Positions 34,426-45,496 of a stretch of 64,000 bases of DNA are shown here, in pieces (the first letter of the stretch is position 1; every line of letters starts with the position of its first letter). The position numbers and the translations under genes were made by a program. The notes below the pieces were generated by a model that made no database searches, was not told where the DNA came from, and saw only the letters and a program-made list of their open reading frames with translations. Source of the stretch: Catenaria anguillulae PL171 (Eukaryota > Blastocladiomycota > Blastocladiomycetes > Blastocladiales > Catenariaceae); NCBI GenBank assembly GCA_002102555.1, contig MCFL01000046.1, positions 62,001-126,000 on the forward strand, in the 5' to 3' direction.

Positions 34426-35419
34426 TCAACGCCTGGCTCCAATCGGCGCGACCCCATGCGTATGCCTGACCAGTGCCCGATCGCCCCTCGTCACACCAGC
34501 GTGGTCCAGATGCCGCAACCGTGGGCACGCGCGGAGGACATGGACCTTGTAATCCTTGTGCTCCGAGAGCGGATTGCCGTGCAACGTCAGTGTTGCCAGT
34601 TTGGGAGCCCACGGCATTTTACCTAGCGCGCGCGCAACTTGGGTCAGGCTTTCCATCTTGTTGGCGTGAAGGTACAGGTGAGTTAGCTTTGGGCATTGTG
34701 CGAGTGACTGGAAAAAGAGACGTCGTCGTCAGAGAAAGCCTGTTGGTTTCTGTCAACTATCAGTCCTGGCAGAACAAACCTCATCGACGCCCGTCATGCT
34801 GTTGAAACTCAAATCCAACCACCGCAAACTCGCCGGGTACACCTGTAACTTGCTCAATAATATTTGAAAACCATCCAACCGGACCAACTGGTTGTAGCTC
34901 AACTTGAGCGCGCGGCCGCCATTCGCGACATCGGCGTGCTGCTCGGCATTGCTTGAATCGTTGGCGCCACCCGACATGCCACCACCTTGTTGCTTGTCTT
35001 GATTCTTGCCTGATGCGCTCGAGGCGGCTGCACTTGAGGGTGCTGTCGGCGCCTTGCTTGTGCTGGGATTTTTGGTCGCAGGGTTTGTGGTGGATGTAGG
35101 CAAAGCGAGAGGGGCAATGGTGACGCCGTTGGATTCATTGACCTGATCGATTTCTTCGAAAAAGTCTAACAAAAGTGCAGCATTCTGGGTTTAACATGGC
35201 TGTACAATGTTTGGGAAAACGCTAAAACAATTGTGCTTGATGCGAACCGGCAACTGCCTCGGCTTCGCGAAAGCTCAAATCGATTGGATGCACAATCGGC
35301 GCGACAACGAGAGCGGGTTTCCCATTGGCATTCACGTGTGCCGACTTGGACCCGGCCGAAGCAGGAATGGTGTGGCCCGCGTTGCTCGCTGGATTGCTCT
35401 TGGTGGATTGCTTTACCAT
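34426..35419 (-). CDS. LRRC51: LRRC51-like leucine-rich-repeat protein
   Basis: Three exons join in phase (35248-35419, 34780-35165, 34426-34707) to give 279 residues. The N-terminal motif HPIDLSFREAEAV resembles the conserved LDYSF start of LRRC51. After a roughly 70-residue disordered insertion come the repeats: ALKLSYNQLVRLDGF, SLRWLDLSFNSMTGVDE, KLTHLYLHANKME and KLATLTLHGNPLSEH. A cap follows with DYKVHVLRACPRLRHLD and AGVTRGDRALV. This is the LRRC51 layout, including the final GNP-E-K/H-Y-R/K pattern. In animals LRRC51 tracks with ciliated species, so a basal-body or axoneme role is plausible here. This gene has no frame breaks, although its neighbours do. Confidence 0.82.
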
Positions 35420-35784
35420 GATGGCAAGGAGGCATCAATGCAGTCGTCGTTGGTCCGAGTGATTGTGCGGACGCTGCAAACATCAGTCTGCAAACCTGGC
35501 TGGCCAGATCGGTAGTCGGATCGGCGCACCCCTTTTCTTTCTCGCGAGTGATGCATGAGAGATGATTGCTTCCAAACTCAACTCATCGATCCCGCAAACG
35601 AAAGAGACTATGTACCAACCAATGAAGTCATAAAACACACACACACACGAGTAGCCCATGCATTTGATCGCATTTTTTTTTTCAGTGTTGAGTATCCCAC
35701 CAGCAACCACTCATCGATCTCCCGTCTCCGTCTCCGACCAACACGGACCTCTTCAATACTCGACCGACCACCGACCACCACAAA
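35420..35784. promoter_or_regulatory. Divergent promoter region of LRRC51 and cullin-1
   Basis: The two start codons are 365 bp apart and face away from each other. A short ACACAC run lies near 35637-35648 and a T-rich patch at about 35670-35680. No defined element was recognised. Confidence 0.45.
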
Positions 35785-38563
35785 ATGTCTCTGGGCCGCA
35801 AATCCATCGACTTTGACGCCACCTTCTCCCAATTCATTCACGTCATCCACCTCCTTTCACTCCACCGCCGCCCTTGCCTACTGCCTCATCCACAGCCACA
35901 CCCGACACCAATGCGATCCCTCCGCAACCGCTCATCTCGGGCATGGACCTCTACACCTTGGTCTACTCCATGTGCAACACGCGCCCAAAACCCATGCACG
36001 AAGACCTGTTTTTGCGCATTGCCGATTTCCTGCACCGCCACACGCTCGCCGTCAGTGACCGCATCCTGGCCAACGCACATCAGCCTTTGCAAGCATATGC
36101 CACCGAGTGGGCCATTTACTTGCACGCCGCGCAAACACTCAACATTGTGTGCGAGGTGCTCAACAGGGCAATTACGGCGCCGTTGAGGGGCGCGCCAATG
36201 TCGGCTGCCATGAAAGCGTTTCAGGACCGGCGGCCAATGGTCGGCGACTCCATGTATCGGAGGCAGTCGGTCGAAAGTGTACGTTTCTTTTTCTTTGCTG
36301 CGTGCGCCCAAGGACCGACGTGAGAGGACTGACACTTGCCAGCGAATCCACGCTAGCTGGCATTTGTCTTGTGGAAAGACAATGTTTCCGGCGACTTCGC
36401 AAGCAGCTGATTGGCGTGGCCATGGACGTGGTCAAGATGGATCGTGAAGGCGTGCTCGGCCCTCACGAGGCATGCAAGGCGCTGGCGCTTTCACTTGGTC
36501 CGCACACTTTTCTTCCCTTGATGATTTCGTCTCTGTTCTCTCTCCCTCTTTCTCTCTGTATCTCTGACTCGATTCATTATCGACAGTCACATTGCAAGCC
36601 AAAATGTCCCACTCGACCTTGTCGCTCTACATCTCCGATTACGAATCCGTGTTCCTGGCCCAAACGCGAGCCTACTACGAGCAAGAATCGCGCACGTACG
36701 CGCGCGACCTGACCGTCTCTGCGTTCATGCGCACCGCGCAAGACAGGCTTGCCCAAGAAAAGCAACGCGGCGGGCGGTACTTGCACCCGAGCTCCTTGGA
36801 CAAGCTCTTGTACGAGTGCAATGCGCAGTACATTGATTGCCACAAGGACAAGATTCGCGGGGCATTTGGCGACATGTTGAGCAGTCAGTTCGAGCAGGTA
36901 CGGCACGATTTTTGGTCATTGATGTGGATGGGACGCTGACTACGCTGGTCCTTTAGATTTGGAGCTCGCGTACTCGCTTCTGTCGCACATTTCCGGGGGT
37001 ATCGAGTTGCTCACGCAGGTTTATGAAAAGTTTGTGATCGCCGAGGGCCGCAAACTCGTCTCACCCGTACGTATGCTGCTCTCTGCTTGCTTGCTTGCTT
37101 GTTTGCTTGTTTCTTGTTTGCCCCCACTTTGACTCACCACTCTCCTCTTCTTGTTTTGCCGAATCCTTGGGACGGCCATTCTGTAGGACCCAAAAACACT
37201 CGTCACGTCCCTCGGCGCCCTCCACGCCTCACTCACGTCGCAAATCACCTCGCACTTTCACTCGGACCCGAAATTTGTTGCTTCCATGGACATGGCCTAC
37301 CGAACCGTGATCAACGACTCTGCCGTGCACGCGCCCAAACTCATAGCTACTTTCTGCGACTGGCTGCTGCGCAAGGCCAACAAGCAATCCGATGCCGACA
37401 TTGAGCAAGCCCTGACGCCCATCATGACGCTGTTTGTGTACATTGACGACAAGGATGTGTTCCACAAGTGCTATGCGCGGTTGCTGGCCAAGCGCCTGAT
37501 CCAGCGGCTCAGTGTGTCGGACGAGATGGAGTACTCGGTGTTGACAAGACTGAAGGTGGCGTGCGGCGTCGAGTACACGAGCAAGTTGCAGCGCATGTTA
37601 CCGACATGACGCTTTCGGCAGAGACGTCGGCAGGGTTTAGGGACGCGGCTAAGGGCTCGAGTGCGGCGGTTGGATTGGAAGTGCAGATTTTGACAGCGGG
37701 CACCTGGCCTTTGTCGCAGGTCAATGTGCCGCCAATTCAGCAATTGCCTGAGGAGGTTGCGCAATCCGTCGGCGAATTTGTAGAGTTTTACAATGGAAAG
37801 CATTCAGGCCGCAAGTTGTTTTGGTTGTGGCACTTGTGCCGAGGTACTGCTCATTTTCCTTTTTTTCTCTCACTGCTGCAATGTTTGGTGGTGCATGCTC
37901 ACTTTATGACTGCACTCATAGTCGACGTCAAGCTCCTCGGCTACGACAAGCGCTACGAGCTTAACATGGCTCTGCACCAATGGGCCGTGCTCTCACTCTT
38001 CAACACGCCCGTGCCATCCTCGTCCGCATCCGCATCCGATCCCACTTCCGACCATGACACGTGCCGCGATCGCCTCGGCCCTTGGCTCCCCGCAACACGA
38101 TGCCGACCGCACCATCGACTCGCTCCTTGACGCACACTTGCTTGCCCTGACGTCGGACGGCGCTGTGACCCTCAACCCAGCATTTTCCAACAAACGCACC
38201 AAGCTGCGGCTGGCGCTGACGCTGGGTTCTGGATCCAAATCGAAATCGGGCGGCGGCGGCGGTGACGACGATGACGAGGGCGGTACCGGCGGGCCGGCAG
38301 AAGACTCTGCGTCGCTCGAGGAGGACCGCAAGCTATACTTGCAAGCAACCATGGTCCGGCTGCTCAAGACGCATCGCGCCGTGGATCACAATGCACTGGT
38401 GACGATGGTGATTGAGCAGGCAAAGCACAGGTTCAAACCGAGCGTGCCGCTCATCAAGAAGTGTATTGAGGCGCTCATGGACAAGGGGTACATGGAGAGG
38501 GAGGGCGGGGCAGTGGGGATCGGTATGTGTATTTGGCGTGAAGGATGGTGGTGGGTCGATTGA
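35785..38563 (+). CDS. CUL1: Cullin-1 (SCF ubiquitin-ligase scaffold); frame broken
   Basis: Cullin-1 links SKP1/F-box substrate receptors to the RBX1-E2 module. Conserved segments occur in order: MSLGRKSIDFDATFSQF; MDLYTLVYSMCNTRPKP; YISDYESVFLAQTRAYYEQE; YLHPSSLDKLLYECN; AYSLLSHISGGIELL; the cullin-homology block DDKDVFHKCYARLLAKRLI; ACGVEYTSKLQRM; YNGKHSGRKLFWLWHL; and the NEDD8-site helix KLYLQATMVRLLKTHRAV followed by KKCIEALMDKGYMERE. Introns with good signals occur at about 36279-36355, 36500-36590, 36899-36957, 37066-37186 and 37843-37920. The frame is lost at about 35842, 36390, 37598 and 38045; the first three are each fixed by one added base and the last needs two. The C-terminal end is uncertain: the stop at 38563 may be replaced by a short exon ending at 38651. 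Confidence 0.88.
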
Positions 38564-38959
38564 GATATACGAGCATCATTTGTGATTTGCAGCTGCGGCT
38601 TGGACCGGATGGTTTGGTTTCAATCCAGGAACGGTCTCACTTTTTCTTTGACGTGTTGTCTGGCCAAACGCGATGAATCGCCTTTTCACTTGATCGAGTC
38701 AAGTTTTGCTTCCACTTTGGATTCAGCCATGGCCAGCGAATGAGGTACAAATACCAGACGATTTCCCTGCCTGGCCCGTTCCCCCGACTTGGTTGACTGC
38801 CTCTATTCATGCTTCCTGAACCGACCGACTGATCAAGTCAAGGGCACACAAATACTCTTTCAAGTCGATGTACGGCGCTCAGCTCATATCGGGACATGGG
38901 CATCATGCACCCAACTAACCCGCGTCTGCCCATTCCCACCACAGCAACTGCATACCATC
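38564..38959. other. Intergenic, nothing recognised
   Basis: About 400 bp between cullin-1 and the small ORF at 38960. It may include a last cullin exon (38595-38651). No promoter motif stood out. Confidence 0.4.
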
Positions 38960-39372
38960 ATGGATCAAGAACAAGCCGGACAATTCTCGCACCAGTCGTC
39001 GGCCGCCTCGCACCACGTCGCCCTCGTCGACCACGCAGTACGCTCGCCACAGCCACATGCCGCACCGCATCCACGCAGACACATGGCCGACATGAACCAC
39101 CGCCCGCACCGGCCCGACCTGGGGTGGCCACGGCCGAACACTTGGCGCACCAGGAGCAAGGCTTTATTGCTGCTGCGCACCGCACCGACCGCACCATGGA
39201 CGCCCGCATCGAGTCTGCGCACCGTGCGTCCGAGGTGCACTTTGAGCGCACGGGCCGCAAGTTGCTTGTTACCAGGGACAGTTTGGAAAAGGGCCATGCC
39301 TTGATGGAGTTGAGCAAGTGGGAGAGTAACGGCAGGCCGGGGACGAGGCATTCGCATGGGTCATCGTCGTAA
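38960..39372 (+). CDS. Small hypothetical protein; likely one frame break
   Basis: From ATG 38960 the first 45 codons read as His/Gln/Ser-rich sequence (MDQEQAGQFSHQSSAASHH). At about 39093 the frame must move by one missing base to enter a helical, charged segment (ATAEHLAHQEQGFIAAAHR, RTMDARIESAHRASEVHFE, LVTRDSLEKGHALMELSKW) that ends at 39372. The C-terminal half looks like a genuine amphipathic-helix protein of about 90 residues. No family was recognised. A start inside the second frame would avoid the break but leaves no good ATG. Confidence 0.42.
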
Positions 39373-39634
39373 GCCGAAACGCAAGGTCAAGTTTCAATCG
39401 GGTCATTCGGTGAGACAACTGTGATTGGATCGCAGCGCATCGTGCTCGAGTGCTCATGTCTTGTATTTCTATCCATCCCTCTGTTCCAGTGTCGGTACCC
39501 CATCAGTCTCGGAGTCAATGCAGTCTGTTCCTATGATTCATCACGGGCGATTTCTTTGATCGGCGGTGACTGCCCGGCTGGGACTGACAGTCGCACAGAT
39601 TTACATCCACAAGTGACAAGACAGTAAGCAAGAT

Positions 39635-41651
39635 TCAAACTCCCAACGCAGGATTGGCTCCCCACCCGCTGACTGCGCCCATGCCAACCACACTCGCCGT
39701 CTCCCACACATGTGAGGCGGTCCTTGACGCGCCCACCGAATTGCTCTCCACCACCGACTCGCCCAACAAGTCGCCCAACAACGGCCACAACGGTCCCACT
39801 GCCCGCCCACTTCCCATTCGTCTTCTCGTACCTGCCCCACCCGCCTCCTCCCCTGCGCGCCTGTCGGCGTCCTTTGCAAACTGCACATCGACCAGCCGCA
39901 CCGCATACCAATGCATGGCCGATAAGAGCGTCACCGGCAAACTCACGCTAACGCCTGCACGTCGCAGCCGGCACCATCCGCGCCACAGCGCCCGCCCACG
40001 CGTCGTGCCATGATCAATGTCAGCGGTTGCAGCCGCAAAGTGCGGACAGTCGCGCAACTCGATGGTGTCCAGCGCCGTGATGCGCACACGTGCAAGTACG
40101 GGGGTGTCATCGGCTCCCACGCCCGCGCCAACAACCACTCGCCTGCCCAACCAAATGACCAACGCGGGCGTGACCACTGGACACATGTTCAAGCACACAA
40201 CCTTGATGCGCGCACTCAGTCGCGACACGAGCACGCGCACCCCGTGGTCGGATACATGTGTGCCAGCCAACCCGACAAGCGCAAGCCGGGGACATCCCGA
40301 GCGAGCGCCATCACACTGGCGTCCGTGATCAATGTGCCGTCCACCGCGCGGCCCACGTTGATGGACACGAGCCGCGGGCACGCGCGCGCAATGTGCTTGA
40401 CGCCCGCGTCCGTCACCAGATAGCACGCGCGCAGGTCGAGGTCGGCGAGCAGCGGGCAGTTGAGGGAGATGTGGTGCAGGTCCATGTCGCAAATGCGTGG
40501 GCAGCCGGCGAGGCGCAGGGTCGAGAGTGTGGATGGGAAAGGCGAGTCGAGAGGAAAGAGTGTGGGAATGAGTTGCGTCGAAGATCTGGGCACACGTAGC
40601 AGTCGAGCGCTTGCAGTTGGGACGCGGCGGGTGGTGCGTGGCCGGGTACAGCGAGAGCAGTAGCGCGGGTGTGAGCGATTCGCAACGCCGGAAGGAGAGC
40701 GAGCGCGGGCCGAGGAGCGTTGGGTGGGATGTGGCTCGAAGCGCCGACATGGTTTGCGCAATCTGGAGCAGGTCGTATGGAGACCAAGCTCGAGGTGGTC
40801 ATACAGCAATGGAATCGCAAGGCGCGACCAGTGCGGCAGACGAGTGCAGCGGCAAGAAGTGCGCAAGGGTCGAGCGTCAGGTAGTGAAAGATATGTAGGA
40901 GCAGTTCGGGGAGGTCAACGGAGACGAGGGCGGGTCAGAGTGGAGGCCATGAGGCGTGTTGGATCTGGGTGGGGTACGGCGGTGTGGTGTGGGTGCGCGG
41001 GTGGCCGAGAGCAGGGTGGAGAGCGAGGAAGCAAAGGTTTCGTGCAGCCACGAAGCCCGTCGTCAACCTCCTGTCTCCAATCAAGTGGTTGTCGCCGTCC
41101 TGGTTGTCCAGATCACTATCGCAGACAAGCTCGTCGTCTCCGTGGTATCCGTTTCGCTCGTCACAGACGCAGTCGTCATTGATGTCGACACGGACGAGCG
41201 ATCCGCCAGGACCAGATGTGCACTTCCCGCGGGCGTCGCTGATATCGGCGATGCAACCCAACCGGCGCTTCCTGCCGTAGGATCAACTGCAACCGCCAAC
41301 GTGTCGCTAACGGGCCGGACCTCTGCGTCCAGTGTCAGTAGCCACTGCGCCGTCTCTGCCACTGTAGCCACCGGGGCTTGCTGATCCACCGCTTGAGCCG
41401 CACCCATCGACGCTGCCGGTGGCCACGACGTGACGCGCCAGTGCGGCGATTGTCGGACTTGCCCCCGGTGTCGCCCCTGGTGGTTGCATATGGGCCATGG
41501 ACGAGGCGCGCGACAGATTGCGAGGCGACGCTGGGCCGGGAGATGCAATCGAGAGCAGGGAGACAAGGTGGTCGAGGTGTTGGAGGCCGCTGCCGCTGCC
41601 GCTGCCTGCGACCGGCGACGTCATGATGATGCTGGGCGTGTTGGTGGTCAT
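39635..41651 (-). CDS. F-box / leucine-rich-repeat protein (AMN1-like); frame broken
   Basis: A probable substrate receptor for the SCF ligase whose cullin lies 1 kb away. From ATG 41651 a Ser/Gly/Pro-rich leader leads to the F-box (VDLPELLLHIFHYLTLDP, then ALVCR and WSRLAIPLLYDHLEL). LRR_AMN1-type repeats follow: LSFRRCESLTPALLLSLYP, TLRLAGCPRICDMDLHHIS, LADLDLRACYLVTDAGVKHI, LVGLAGTHVSDHGVRVLV and TIELRDCPHFAAA. The last 640 bp (40280 to 39635) are in one frame. At least five breaks lie upstream (about 40830, 40785, 40610, 40585 and 40285), all consistent with single missing bases, with one or two more in the leader. Boundaries are therefore approximate. Confidence 0.7.
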
Positions 41652-42060
41652 GGAGAGTCGGCCTTGGAAGGGGAACACTTGAGTAATATTCATTTCATGC
41701 CAGTTGGACGATTTCAGAGTGTGAAAGTGCACAGGCCAGCGAGTCTGCGATCACAGTCCAAGGTTCAGATATGATTCAGATCATGTGACCGTTCTCACAA
41801 ATCGACATCGACTATGCATGTAAACATCAGGTAAATCATCAGGTCAGGAAACAGAGTGGAAACAGAGTCCGGTGGTGCGGGAGACTTGATAGGTATGTAA
41901 ATATCGTCGAGAGTAATAGGTTGTGTGTATGAATTCGAATGTAAAAAGTCGTGAGACACAAAAGAATGAGTGGGTATAACAACACAAGAGCGTCAATCAC
42001 AAACATAGATGACAAAATATACACTCGCTATGCAGCCATTCGATAAAGTCTAGCTCCAAC
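41652..42060. other. Intergenic, AT-richer, nothing recognised
   Basis: About 400 bp between the start of the F-box gene and the stop of the homeodomain gene, noticeably richer in A and T than the genes. It should contain the F-box gene promoter. Confidence 0.45.
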
Positions 42061-43389
42061 TCAATACGGCGCAGCCCCAGCCCTTGCCCTTGCCGCATGC
42101 GGCCTGCCCGAGGAAGCCATCACGGCGTGCTCCCGTGCACATACCTCGCGCAACGCGTCCAGTGGCGACGACAAGGTCGACGCAGACAAAATCGGCGGCA
42201 ACGTCGGCGTCTTTGGCGGCTCGGCAAAGTGGTCGTCCATCATGGGAACCAGCCGCGGCAAACTCGGCCACTTGAACGCCGCCCCATGGGGAGCCACAGG
42301 TCGAGGCACCGGATGGCCCGCACCCGTGCAAGTCAACATCGTTTGGCCGCTCATGACCCACTTGAACCGCGCAGGGTCTGCGGGCACACGCGCGTGCAGT
42401 TCAGATTCGGTGCACTTGACGACGCGATCGAGCCATGTGCGCACGACGGAAGACGCATGCATCCCGGCTGGTCGTTGGCGTGCGCTTGTGGCGGCGGCAG
42501 TGTCACGCGTGGTGGCATGTCAAGAGCCGACGCAGACAGCAATGGACTCGATGGCCGGCTCGTGTCAATCGACATGTGGCTGGGCTCGTGCATGGGGAGC
42601 GTTGGGCGAGGGTGTGGAGAAATGAGCGGCGTCAGGACAACAGCGCCTGGGACCGTCAGGTGGTTGAAGTCTCCCTCGAGATCAGAGTCATCGAAATGGA
42701 GCTCGGGAGTCGACATGGCGGGCGTTGGCGGAAAGTGCGACGCTGGCAGAGTCATTGGTGAGCATGGCAAGGCGGTTTGGGCGCCAAATGACGGGGTGGT
42801 CGGTGTGGGAGGCAGCTTTGGTGAGGCTGCATGCTGGGTTGTGGGAGCCTTGGGGCAAGTCGGTATCGGGGTTCGGGTGCGAATGGCTGGGGTCGGTGTG
42901 CATGCCGGTGACGACATGCGACTCCCGCTGCAGAAGAGGTGGTGGATGATGCAGAGTCGGATGACTTGTCCTTTTGGCGACGGTTCTATTGGCGCAGCAA
43001 AAGAAAAGACGCGTTCGTCAGATGAAATCAAAGTGCAAACATGCATCTGACGCGAGACCACTGGATAAGGAAGAACGAAACGGAGAAGGAGACGCACTTG
43101 GAACCAGACCATGACGGCCTTTTCCGTCCATCCAGATGTTCAGAGATCTTGACGCGTGAAGCAGAATCTGGGCGCCGGTTCTTGGTATATTCGGATTCGA
43201 GGTATTGGCGCTCAGGGTGGAAGTCGGGCGACGGCGGCGACGGGCGCAAAGAGCTCGTGTGCGCCTTGTGTCGGGGCAATAGGAGAAGTCAGAGTCGATG
43301 CGAATGACATGGTGTTGAATGGTATTGTTGATGGCTTTGGAGCGGAGAAAACAGTTTTGTTGGACGTCGTAGTGGAGTAGTGGGAACAT
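42061..43389 (-). CDS. Homeodomain transcription factor; frame broken
   Basis: The homeodomain is read in pieces: a basic arm (ARRRRRPTS), helix 1 (HPERQYLESEYTKN), RRPDSASRVKISEHL, then helix 3 TEKAVMVWFQ. An intron (GTGCGT donor, CCAATAG acceptor, about 43000-43100) separates VWFQ from NRRQKDKSS, so it splits the recognition helix between homeodomain positions 50 and 51. The long C-terminal region is Pro/Ser/Thr-rich with an acidic patch (ELHFDDSDLEGDFNHL) that could be an activation region. It ends in a helical segment (VVRTWLDRVVKCTESEL). Breaks at about 43228, 43128, 42922 and 42462 each fit one missing base. The class is unclear. The start at 43389 is provisional. Confidence 0.72.
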
Positions 43390-45496
43390 GAGTGCTGTTG
43401 TATACGATGGTTTGGTCAAAGACACGGGTTGGCAGCCCTTTAAATCGCGGTGACATGGGAATGCATTGGCCCGTCGGATAAGGCCAAACGACTATCAAGC
43501 AATTTTTTGGGTGTACAAAACTGTTGGGCCACTGGTTGCTGGGTTGCAATGGCAGATGGCAGATGGCAGGATGATGGGACGGGCCCTGAACCGCTTGACC
43601 CTTCAACGCAAGGGATTTTGTGAACTGCTCGTGTATGCAGATCCCCATCGATAACACGCATTGGGCACTCTTCCCAACAACCATCGATAAAGATCTGGCC
43701 CAGACCAAACGTCTAGAACCATGCGTCTGCTTGACTTGCCCCTGTCATGCATGAGTTTTGTTCCCCTGTGGCCGTTGTCAGCCACGGCGTTGGAACAAAA
43801 TGTGATTGAGTGCGATCTTGGCCTGGCGCCGTGAGTTCGAGCTTGATAGAGATCTCATAAGGCCACTTTGGATCGGGTGCAAAACTGCTGTTCTTGGCGG
43901 GCGAGAAGCGAACGCCATCTTTGAATTCATGAGGAGAGGGCATTCGCCTGGCACCTCAACAAGGCATCGCTCAAAGGCTTTGCATCCATCGATAGCAACG
44001 CTAGCATGAGCGTGGACGGGGTAAGTATGTAGTTCCCAATACTGGTCATCGCAGGACAGATCCGCCAGCGGGCGGCTAATACGATGAAGAGATTTCACTC
44101 TGTGACCCATCGACCAATCCTTATGGCCTGTTGAATGTCCAGGCGGAAAGCCACAGGAGCAGGAGCTTGAGCATGTTGGCGACCCGCACACAAGCATTCT
44201 TCCAGAACCGATCGTAATTGGTAGGGAGTCATTGGCTGGGACACTTCACCCAGCCAAGCGACGCGTGTGCTGCCAGTCAGCCCTTCCATTTATCAGATGA
44301 CATGCCGTTGGGCAATCTTGAGCTTGAGCCTGGACAAAAGTTCCCGCTCCTCAAATGTAAATATACGGAGACGAGCAGCCATGGACGGAACTGCCTTCCA
44401 TCTGCTCTGCTCAGCTTCGGATTCCGATCCAAGTATACGACGTCCCGTCAAAGAGCAGGGCAAATTGACAGTTTGGATCCGGATGAGCCGTCTGCAACCA
44501 ATCATCATGTTGTGGACCACCCCTGGACCGCCAGGCCGGCCCAACGGACCCTGCACAAGCAGAATGCAGCGGAATTAATAGGGGGAACAGGTCTCCCCAC
44601 CTTCCTCGCCAGTCCTCACAAAGAATTCGAGCTGCTCAACGCTTCCCCAAGTACTCACCTGACGACACGGCTGCAGTCGGAACTGAGGGGACAGCGCGCC
44701 GTTTGCTCTGACATTTGTGCCCTAAACTTGCCTCACCCCAACGTCGATTCTCGGCAGGAGGGGTTGACAGGCACACAGATGTCAATTGAGAGTCCACGTC
44801 ATCTTTACCGACGCTGACGCAGTGCGAACCTGTAGGTATACTGCGGTCTGTATCCTGGTCGGCCCGTCGCTCGCTCCGGGATTTGGGAAGCAATACTGGT
44901 CCCGCGTGGCCGATACTGAGCCCAGAGTGAAGCCGTTTTACGTGGCGACAACCTGCTTCGCAATTGACAACCCGTAAATCACGAAAGGAGAATGTACTGG
45001 GGCTGGCAAACCGACTCAAATGATAGCAACTGTACTGCCCTCATTCTATTGCGATGCAGTAGGGGATCTGCATACATGGATGTAGGTGCCGAGAGGTACT
45101 GCGCAGTAATGTTTCAAACACTCGGGTGTGAGATGATCACTCATGTGAGACAACTCGTTCTTGGCGCCAGCTATATATGAACTCTACATTAGCAAGAAAA
45201 CGGAAGTGGGCAAACCACCGCGTCGTGGATTTGCACCGTGTGTTCCACATTTGTCACGCCCTCAGTCTGTCAGAGCCCAGAATATTTTCCCAAGTTGAGC
45301 ATTCGCTCCACATATCGTGCAACGGCACGTTTGCAAATGGCGATGACGGCACACCGCACCTGCTCAACTCGGAACCGCATCAAACCACACCGCTTGAGCT
45401 GAATTCATAAAGGCGAGTGAGGTGCCATCCTCGTCCTGGGCACACGATTGCCGGATATCTTGTCACTTTCACTTACCCAATCAGCCCTCAAGCACA
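43390..45496. other. 2.1 kb without a convincing gene
   Basis: Several 60-200-codon frames occur on both strands, but none has a domain, a clean splice pattern or consistent composition. Minus-strand frames at 43713-44197 include short protein-like stretches (for example DPKWPYEISIKLELTAPG). A plus-strand GTAAGT donor near 44021 follows an open stretch. Both could be remnants or lineage-specific exons. Nothing here can be named. Confidence 0.45.

Noticed and set aside
37468-38130. Reading the second half of cullin-1 as a separate gene
   Set aside because: The conserved cullin segments continue in order on both sides of the frame change, so it is one gene with a broken frame.
44218-44817. 199-codon plus-strand ORF in the accessory segment
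   Set aside because: No domain, no consistent amino-acid pattern, and comparable open frames on the opposite strand; left as unassigned sequence.
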